From Chloroflexota bacterium (GTDB lineage Bacteria > Chloroflexota > Anaerolineae > Anaerolineales > Villigracilaceae), in the NCBI GenBank assembly GCA_021812905.1, contig JAKAMM010000026.1, positions 1 to 11,974 on the forward strand: a stretch of 11,974 nt of DNA, read 5' to 3'. Below the pieces are notes generated by a model. The model had not been told where the DNA came from, ran no database searches, and worked only from the letters and a program-made list of their open reading frames with translations. A program made the position numbers and the translations under genes. Shown in pieces: positions 6,394 to 11,272 of the stretch (positions are counted from its first letter, which is position 1; each line of letters starts with the position of its first letter).

Positions 6394-7017
6394 ATGGAAT
6401 ACAAGCATGATGCAGTTTCGTTGGATGTGGGCGCAAGACTGCGTGAATTGCGCGATGAGCGAAATATTTCAATGCGAAGCCTCGCAACGAAAAGCGGCTT
6501 ATCTGCCAATGCGTTGAGCATGATCGAGCGCGGAAAAACATCGCCCTCGGTCAGTACGCTTTATAAACTAGCAGATGCTCTGGGTGTTCCCATCACGGCC
6601 TTCTTTGGTCCGCAGACCGATAAAATCAATGCGGTTCTTGTCAAAGCCGATGAACGAGTGCGTATTCCGTTTGCGCGCGGTGTTTGGGAAGGGTTGGGTG
6701 GCGAGCGTTTTACGGGGCGCGTCGAGCCTTTTGTATTGACTCTCGAGAGCGGTGTTTCGAGTGGCCCGCATAATATCGTTCATAGCGGACACGAATTTGT
6801 ATTCTGCCTACGCGGTCATTTGGAGTACTTGGTTGAGAAACAGATTTTTCTGTTGGAGCCGGGGGATAGCCTTTTATTTGCGGCCCATTTAAACCATCGT
6901 TGGCGGAACCACAGCAATATAGTTACGAACGCCTTGATCGTGTTGTCTGGGTTTTCGGAGGGTGAACAGCCGCAGGTCATGCATTGGCAAAAGGGCGATA
7001 AAAATAGTGCTGAGTAG
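6394..7017 (+). CDS. XRE-family regulator with C-terminal cupin sensor domain
   Basis: The protein has 207 residues. The start at 6394 has AGGAGG seven bases upstream and is preferred over ATGs further up. Residues about 12-70 form an XRE/Cro helix-turn-helix (S-A-N-A-L-S-M-I-E-R-G-K). Residues about 110-187 form a cupin barrel with H130, H133, E134, H165 and H168 as possible metal or ligand residues. Proteins of this build (PuuR/SutR type) bind small metabolites and regulate transport or catabolic genes. Divergence from the ArsR-controlled operon makes that operon or itself the likely target. The gene ends exactly where a MITE-like element begins. Confidence 0.88.
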   Translation: MEYKHDAVSLDVGARLRELRDERNISMRSLATKSGLSANALSMIERGKTSPSVSTLYKLADALGVPITAFFGPQTDKINAVLVKADERVRIPFARGVWEGLGGERFTGRVEPFVLTLESGVSSGPHNIVHSGHEFVFCLRGHLEYLVEKQIFLLEPGDSLLFAAHLNHRWRNHSNIVTNALIVLSGFSEGEQPQVMHWQKGDKNSAE

Positions 7018-7018
7018 T

Positions 7019-7138
7019 TTGACAATGCCACATTCAGAAAGGAGTCCGCAAGTTCTACTTGCGGATGACCTGTCACGCTCCAGAAGTAGAACTTCTGGAC
7101 TCCAAAAAGCCGAAAAAGCGTTAATGTGACATTGTCAA
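7019..7138. mobile_element. 120-bp MITE-like element with 16-bp terminal inverted repeats
   Basis: Left end TTGACAATGCCACATT (7019-7034) and right end AATGTGACATTGTCAA (7123-7138) are inverted copies with one mismatch. Inside, two 24-base arms (7041-7064 and 7080-7103) are inverted repeats of each other, and each arm is also a hairpin by itself: CCGCAAG/CTTGCGG and CCAGAAG/CTTCTGG, with five-base loops. No coding frame is present. This fits a non-autonomous transposable element. The parent transposase is not in the window, and no clear target duplication is seen. Confidence 0.65.
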
Positions 7139-7152
7139 GGTAGATACAATAA

Positions 7153-7179
7153 AAAGAGCGACTCAAGGAGTCGCTCTTT
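7153..7179 (-). terminator. Rho-independent terminator between convergent genes
   Basis: A perfect 12-bp stem with a three-base loop. On the minus strand it is followed by TTTTTATT, so it terminates the sufR-like operon 23 bp after its last stop. On the plus strand the T-tract is short (CTTTGATT), so it may also stop the XRE-cupin transcript. Confidence 0.85.
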
Positions 7180-7201
7180 GATTCTCAGGCTTGATCTTTT
7201 A

Positions 7202-7552
7202 TTACGCGTACAATCCCCAATCTAAAGCGGACGGATCTTCCATCATGGAAAAGTCCCACATGTCCATGCCCATTTCGATTGTAACGGGTCTATTCAAAGC
7301 CTCAACTGCTTTCGCTTTGGTCATTTCGAGCATGGCCGGGCCATAGGGGCAAAACGGAGTGGTCAGGATCATTTTGAGCCGTGCGATATCGTTCTCAAGC
7401 TCTACATTGCGGATGAGTCCCAGTTGAATGATGTTCATGCCAATTTCAGGGTCAACCACTTCCGATAATTTGGCTCGTACAACTTCCACCAAGTCCGGGT
7501 TTGTTTCATGAATTGTCCACTTGATTTGATTCGTTATTTGTTCGTCAGACAT
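7202..7552 (-). CDS. MIP18/DUF59-family Fe-S cluster assembly protein (SufT-like)
   Basis: The protein has 116 residues. It has D-P-E-I-G-M-N (34-40) followed by L-G-L-I (44-47), and then T-T-P-F-C-P-Y-G-P-A-M (64-74) with the conserved C68, the signature of the MIP18/PaaD/SufT family. Members help insert or mature iron-sulfur clusters in the cytoplasm. It lies 19 bp after the SufR-like regulator, with AAGGA upstream of the ATG, so the two are co-transcribed. The link fits demand for Fe-S clusters by the neighbouring oxidoreductase, but that functional connection is inferred. Confidence 0.9.
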   Translation of the reverse strand: MSDEQITNQIKWTIHETNPDLVEVVRAKLSEVVDPEIGMNIIQLGLIRNVELENDIARLKMILTTPFCPYGPAMLEMTKAKAVEALNRPVTIEMGMDMWDFSMMEDPSALDWGLYA

Positions 7553-7571
7553 TTGTAAATTCCTTCGTATT

Positions 7572-8198
7572 TTATCGGGTCACGCCTTGCCCTGACTGCA
7601 CAACGTAGGTGCAGTGCGCGCTGCCGCTTAAGATACATTCGATTTTATTGGCAGGCACAGCCAGCATCTTCGAGATCAAATCCTGGTCAACCGTACAGAC
7701 CTCAGGATGCGCCACGCCGATTTGATAATAAGGGCACGAGATTTCATGGATCTGATACTCATCGCCTTTCTTTTCCCACTCAACGGTAAAGCCTTCTTCC
7801 GCCAACATGTCTCTTACAAAATCCAGCCGTTCTTCCATGCTGAGGCCGCGCATCTGATCGGAATATTCGCTGGCTAAATCATCCGCGATCTGGCTGAACA
7901 GCTTGCTGACGATTGGCCCAGGCATGGACTCTTTCATTTGCGCCAGAAGACGCGTGGTCAGGCGCAGATAACGCGTCGGGAATTTTTCCATGCCGTCTTC
8001 GGTCAGCGCGTAGACCAGGCGTGGGCGCCCGACCCCGTGGCGTTCTTCCTCCGCTGACACCAATCCCTCCATCTGCAAATTCGTCAGATGGTGGCGGACG
8101 GAAATAGGATTAATGCTTACAGCCTCTGCCAGTTCATTAATAGTGCGGTGTGGCTGGCGCAGCAGGGTTTGGAGAATTCGATCTTTGGTGCTTTTCAT
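7572..8198 (-). CDS. sufR: SufR-like Fe-S cluster sensing transcriptional repressor
   Basis: The protein has 208 residues. The N-terminal winged helix (about 4-66) includes I-S-V-R-H-H-L-T-N-L and a wing with G-V-G-R-P-R-L-V-Y, the DeoR/ArsR-like pattern of SufR. The C-terminal half has C155-P-Y-Y, then H-P-E-V-C168, C188 and C196, as in the cluster-binding region of SufR. In known relatives the protein holds an Fe-S cluster and represses suf genes while the cluster is intact. Here it heads an operon with a MIP18-type assembly gene and not with sufBCDS. The start codon is fixed by the promoter, which leaves almost no leader. Confidence 0.85.
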   Translation of the reverse strand: MKSTKDRILQTLLRQPHRTINELAEAVSINPISVRHHLTNLQMEGLVSAEEERHGVGRPRLVYALTEDGMEKFPTRYLRLTTRLLAQMKESMPGPIVSKLFSQIADDLASEYSDQMRGLSMEERLDFVRDMLAEEGFTVEWEKKGDEYQIHEISCPYYQIGVAHPEVCTVDQDLISKMLAVPANKIECILSGSAHCTYVVQSGQGVTR

Positions 8199-8206
8199 AG
8201 AAGGTA

Positions 8207-8235
8207 AGTATACCCATCCCAGCCTTACTTGTCAA
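8207..8235 (-). promoter_or_regulatory. Consensus promoter of the sufR-like operon, probably leaderless
   Basis: TTGACA (8230-8235) and TATACT (8207-8212) on the minus strand are exactly 17 bp apart. Only 8 bases separate the -10 box from the ATG at 8198, so transcription should begin at or within a base or two of the start codon, and no Shine-Dalgarno is seen. Confidence 0.8.
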
Positions 8236-8270
8236 TATTATAGATAATTATGATAAATATTGAATAACCG

Positions 8271-8301
8271 AAACCCTCGAACGATTTCTCGCTTGGGGTT
8301 T
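8271..8301 (-). terminator. Possible terminator hairpin downstream of the UbiA-like fragment
   Basis: AAACCC (8271-8276) pairs with GGGTTT (8296-8301), with a shorter inner stem. It lies just after the end of the homology to the prenyltransferase gene. The T-tract that follows on the minus strand is broken, so the call is weak. Confidence 0.3.
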
Positions 8302-8325
8302 GGCTGGTCGTGTGAAAAATATCGG

Positions 8326-8634
8326 CTGACGCCAGAAATTGGGCAAGAACGTGCGGATTACGGTCTCGATCACCTAAGCCAATACAAAGTAATTGCTGAA
8401 CACGCGGTTGTGGACGAAGCAGACCGTCGAGAACCAGCGCGGCCAGATCGGATATCCAGCGGGCGGTTCGCTGGGCCGCGGCTTTGACATGCGCTGGATG
8501 GCGATTTGTGCGGGTTTGATGGCCATGAAAACCAACAACATAACCGGCGTGAAGAAATGTGCCACGAAGATCAGATAGAGCGTTATGACATACGATAAAA
8601 CAATGGCCGACATCGTGATGAAGCGCGCCGCCGG
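8326..8634 (-). pseudogene. C-terminal fragment of a UbiA-family prenyltransferase
   Basis: The minus strand encodes about 100 residues matching the C-terminus of the gene at the right edge. Positions 8384-8634 align without gaps to 11331-11581, with about nine mismatches (about 96%). Further along, identity drops but the end is still recognisable (V-I-E-T-V-I-R-T-F-L-P-N-F-W against I-I-D-T-L-I-R-T-F-F-P-A-F-W), now interrupted by a TAG at 8374-8376. The N-terminal three quarters are gone: at 8634 the sequence switches to the Asp-box gene on the other strand. The fragment has no start signal and is not expected to work. Confidence 0.85.
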
Positions 8635-8648
8635 GCGCGCCCGTTATT

Positions 8649-9836
8649 TTGTCCAAGATGTCGGCGACCGGCGGTTTCGCGCCGCAGACGCGCATGGGAT
8701 TCACATCTGGCGATCAGTGGGAGCCAGCCATTGCAGCGGATCGTTTCGGGCATGCTTATATTCTTTATCCGCAATACAACGGCGTACCGGGGTGTCCGGC
8801 TTGTTACAGTCCAACGATGATCCTGCAAACCAGCAGTGATCATGGGTTGACATGGGGTTTCCCAACCATCATGTATCCGGCCGGCGATACGACCGGGCAA
8901 TGGGACGCGCAGATTGTCGTTGATCCTGTAGATGGTAAAACCTTCTATGCATCTTGGTTGCAGAACGGCAAAAGCAGTATCGAGGTCGCGAAGTCAGCAG
9001 ATTATGGCGTGACATGGACTTTCGTTCTGGCAGACTCGACCAATGCTGGTGTCGATAAACCAATCCTTGCGGTGCGCGGACAGGATGTTTATGTTGTATA
9101 TAACCATTCACAGACCGTGCTGGCTGCGGCTTCACACGATGGCGGCGTGACATTCATAGAGGTGAAGGTAAATCAGAGTGCCAAATTGGGCTGGTCGCTG
9201 GCGGGCGGCGGAACTATCACACCCGATGGATCGGTATATTTTTCGTGGGCTGGGTATACTCAGAACGGCGGCGCAAAGGGGCCGGTTAATTTGTATATAA
9301 GTAAATCGAGCGATGGCGGCAAGACCTGGACAGCCACCTTGCTCGACGTCTCGGGAGCCCGGCCGGATTGTTCATCCATGAGTTGTGGATGGGCTTTCCT
9401 TGGTGCGCAAATGACGATGACATCCGATGCGACGGGTGCGCTCTATGCTCTCTGGAATTCAGGTACAACTGCCAGTGGGCCGAAGCGGATCTATCTGGCA
9501 AAATCTACAGATGGAGGTAACACGCGGTCCGCCAAACAGGATGTCTTGACCGCTGCACGGGGAGTGGAACATGCTTTTCCCGCAATTACCGCGACCGGTT
9601 CTGGCGACGTTCGAATCGCGTGGATGGATACTCGCGCTGCCTCCTCAGGCGCGATAGATCGTTGGAACGTTTACTATCGCAAATCGACCGACGGTGGCAA
9701 TACCTGGTCGTCTGAAACCGATCTCTCCACCTACGTTAACGGATTTACTTATATCTTCACAGATGGTTTCCGCTTCCCGTTCGGCGATTATTTCGAGATG
9801 GATATCGACGAGCGAGGTACAACACATGTGGTGTGA
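8649..9836 (+). pseudogene. Asp-box (BNR/sialidase-like) surface protein, N-terminally truncated, TGA near C-terminus
   Basis: The open frame encodes about 395 residues with six Asp-box repeats: S-S-D-H-G-L-T-W (62-69), S-A-D-Y-G-V-T-W (116-123), S-H-D-G-G-V-T-F (162-169), S-S-D-G-G-K-T-W (220-227), S-T-D-G-G-N-T-R (286-293, Trp lost) and S-T-D-G-G-N-T-W (346-353). These form the blades of a beta-propeller, usually in secreted proteins. The first possible start is a TTG with no ribosome site. There is no signal peptide, and the coding sense begins right at the junction with the prenyltransferase fragment, so the 5' end was lost. After the TGA at 9834-9836 the same frame continues for 18 sensible codons (S-E-G-Y-N-Y-D-T-P-G-S-I-W-Y-S...) to a TAG at 9891, and Trp would fit the TGA position. 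No catalytic sialidase residues can be assigned. Confidence 0.75.
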
Positions 9837-9928
9837 AGCGAGGGTTACAATTACGACACGCCCGGCTCAATCTGGTATAGTCAGGGAAAATAGAGTTTCA
9901 GGTTTGAAGGTTGAAAGTAAGAAGGCGA

Positions 9929-9966
9929 AAAAAGCCCGGCTCGTTACAAATAGAGTCGGGCTTTTT
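9929..9966 (+). terminator. Rho-independent terminator after the Asp-box gene
   Basis: A 14-bp stem with one G-T pair (9929-9942 with 9953-9966), a ten-base loop and a T-run ending the right arm. An A-run on the left arm allows function on both strands. It lies 35 bp after the original TAG of the Asp-box gene, which supports that TAG as the ancestral end. Confidence 0.85.
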
Positions 9967-10028
9967 CATGAGCTTTTTTTGACGATGATTCTAGTTGACC
10001 TCTTGCATCTGTCAATCATAATTCTGCA

Positions 10029-10076
10029 AGCAGACGTTAGCCTTGCTTTGGGATAAGTCCAAAGGGAACGTCTGCT
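10029..10076. repeat. Nested stem-loop of 48 bases
   Basis: The outer arms AGCAGACGTT (10029-10038) and AACGTCTGCT (10067-10076) are perfect inverted repeats. Inside, CTTTGG and CCAAAG form a second stem around a seven-base loop. No T-run follows. It could be part of a mobile element or a structured RNA. Confidence 0.45.
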
Positions 10077-10120
10077 AGACAGATACCAAAAATATCCCGC
10101 TCCAGCAATATGCCAAAACC

Positions 10121-10147
10121 ACGCGCCCGCCTTATTGGCGGGCGCGT
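10121..10147 (-). terminator. GC-rich hairpin, possible terminator of the small XRE gene
   Basis: A perfect 11-bp stem (10121-10131 with 10137-10147) and a five-base loop lie 62 bp after the stop of the minus-strand XRE gene. The bases that follow on the minus strand (GGTTTTGG) give only a short T-run, so termination is plausible but not certain. Confidence 0.45.
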
Positions 10148-10158
10148 ACGAATGTGAA

Positions 10159-10174
10159 AATGTGACATTGTCAA
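10159..10174. repeat. Solitary MITE terminal repeat
   Basis: AATGTGACATTGTCAA here is identical to the right end of the element at 7019-7138, in the same orientation. No clear partner end is seen nearby apart from a weak nine-base match at 9979. Confidence 0.6.
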
Positions 10175-10208
10175 ATTGAAGAGTGGTTAGGATCGCCGGA
10201 GATTCTGG

Positions 10209-10580
10209 TTAGCTCTTTTTCTTTCGTACACTATATTTACCACGTTCTTCGGCGACTTGCAGGCGCATACGCAGGTAGCGTAAGGCATCCTCTTTGTCTT
10301 CCCCTTCCAATTGCTGAAGGATATAGATGCCTTCCTCGGTGAGTGGATCGGCTTTAGCCTTGGGAGGCAACAGACCTGCGGCGCGGAAGACCACTTCGGA
10401 CGGCAGCTTCAAAGCGCGGGCAATTGCTTCAAGAGATTCAGGAGAGGGCCTCCTTTCTCTGTTCAATATACGGCTGATAATCCCTTTATCTATTCCCGCT
10501 TTTCTGGCTAGCTCGGCAGGGCTCATGTTCCTGCTTTCTAATTGAGCGCCTAACCATTCGGAGAGATCGGTAGTTGCCAT
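10209..10580 (-). CDS. Small XRE-family repressor
   Basis: The ATG at 10580 gives 123 residues. A longer frame reaching 10709 has no support and would run through the promoter. Residues about 8-62 are an XRE helix-turn-helix (M-S-P-A-E-L-A-R-K-A-G-I-D-K-G-I-I-S-R-I-L), followed by R-R-P-S-P-E-S-L-E-A-I-A-R-A-L. A charged helical tail (about 80-123) may serve for dimer formation. No sensor domain is seen. The gene faces away from a small membrane-protein gene, and a perfect palindrome covers its start codon, so self-repression and control of the divergent promoter are likely. Confidence 0.85.
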   Translation of the reverse strand: MATTDLSEWLGAQLESRNMSPAELARKAGIDKGIISRILNRERRPSPESLEAIARALKLPSEVVFRAAGLLPPKAKADPLTEEGIYILQQLEGEDKEDALRYLRMRLQVAEERGKYSVRKKKS

Positions 10581-10588
10581 GTGGCAAC
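10573..10588. promoter_or_regulatory. Palindromic operator over the XRE start codon
   Basis: GTTGCCATGTGGCAAC is a perfect 7-bp inverted repeat with a two-base centre that contains the start codon on the minus strand. Binding here would block both transcription start and translation. The related inverted repeat TGCCTTG/CAAGGCA (10669-10691) sits at the start point of the divergent promoter. Confidence 0.5.
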
Positions 10589-10617
10589 ATCTTAGCACGC
10601 CGGAAGGTGCTGCGGAA
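10589..10617 (-). promoter_or_regulatory. Extended -10 promoter of the small XRE gene, probably leaderless
   Basis: On the minus strand, TAAGAT (10589-10594) is preceded by TGC, giving an extended -10. A weak -35 (TTCCGC, 10612-10617) is 17 bp away. Eight bases separate the -10 from the ATG, the same distance as in the sufR-like promoter. Confidence 0.45.
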
Positions 10618-10634
10618 CATCTTGTGGTTGCTGA

Positions 10635-10663
10635 TTGACAACCCCTTTGTATTTCTGTATACT
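10635..10663 (+). promoter_or_regulatory. Consensus promoter pointing towards the small membrane protein
   Basis: TTGACA (10635-10640) and TATACT (10658-10663) are exactly 17 bp apart. Transcription would start near 10670, leaving a leader of about 200 bases before the first supported gene at 10867. The leader contains short inverted repeats but no known riboswitch that I recognise. Confidence 0.7.
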
Positions 10664-10866
10664 CTGTATGCCTTGAGGTTTCTGCAAGGCAACATAGTGG
10701 AGTTTGCAACCTGCCAAATTGGCTGCCAGCGGGGACTCGGGCTTATGTAATGACTGCGGCGAGTTGTTCAGAACGTTTGGCGTTCACATGCCACGAACAT
10801 TAAGTGGACGTCTCCGCGGACAACGTTTCCCTATCCAAAGCTGGTAAAGATATTCAGAGGTGTCTG

Positions 10867-11073
10867 ATGAGTATCCCGATTATCGTTGTTGTTGCCGTCT
10901 TGGTTCTTGCGGCTGTGGTCGGCATGGCAATTGTGTGGTGGCAGAGGAAGAAGAGGATGCCTCAATGTGCGTGCTTTGAGCTTATTGGCGATAACCCCAA
11001 CTGCCCAATCGCCGACCATCGAATACAGTGCATGTCTAATAACGGGTCTGTAGCCAATCGTGGCCGAATTTGA
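10867..11073 (+). CDS. Small single-pass membrane protein with Cys-rich tail
   Basis: The protein has 68 residues from the ATG at 10867, with GAGG six bases upstream. An in-frame GTG at 10804 has no ribosome site. Residues about 4-26 are a membrane helix ending in W-W, followed by a basic patch (Q-R-K-K-R), which puts the tail in the cytoplasm. The tail has C-x-C-x9-C-x8-C, a possible metal or Fe-S site. I do not recognise the family. The strong promoter upstream and the divergent XRE gene suggest regulated expression. It could also be a decayed fragment of a longer protein. Confidence 0.55.
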   Translation: MSIPIIVVVAVLVLAAVVGMAIVWWQRKKRMPQCACFELIGDNPNCPIADHRIQCMSNNGSVANRGRI

Positions 11074-11272
11074 GCGAGAATTAATGCACTGAGAAGAAGG
11101 AACGAGTTTGCGGGTTGGCTGCAGGGATCGCTGGGGTGATTGAGGCGGAGGGCGAAATTGCTCATTGCTCGGCACGGATCTCCAGCCCAACTGTAGACTG
11201 ACCGCAGGCCTCCTTGTATTGCCAATTATATATTGATGTGACCTGTGGTCACGAGTAGCGTGTCTGATCGAT
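11074..11272. other. Noncoding gap with one short palindrome
   Basis: No gene or clear terminator is supported in these 199 bases. GTGACC-TGT-GGTCAC (11238-11252) is a perfect 6-bp inverted repeat of unknown role, close to the end of the prenyltransferase gene. Confidence 0.4.

Larger units (their letters stand above)
9894..10208. other. Noncoding, hairpin-rich stretch
   Basis: I find no supportable gene in these 315 bases. They hold the terminator of the Asp-box gene, a long nested stem-loop, a GC-rich hairpin and a solitary copy of the MITE terminal repeat, listed separately. At 9979-9987, TTGACGATG weakly resembles the outer end of that repeat, so the whole segment may once have been a related element of about 196 bp. 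Confidence 0.5.

Noticed and set aside
7041..7103. CRISPR array or tandem repeat
   Set aside because: The related arms are inverted, occur once each and lack regular spacers. A palindromic mobile element explains them better. No CRISPR array is seen anywhere in the window.
8225..8704. 159-codon minus-strand frame across the prenyltransferase fragment
   Set aside because: It is out of frame with the prenyltransferase homology and extends into the antisense of the Asp-box gene.
9979..10174. A second full MITE copy
   Set aside because: Only the right end is a convincing match. The left end agrees over about nine bases with one mismatch, which is too little to call the element.
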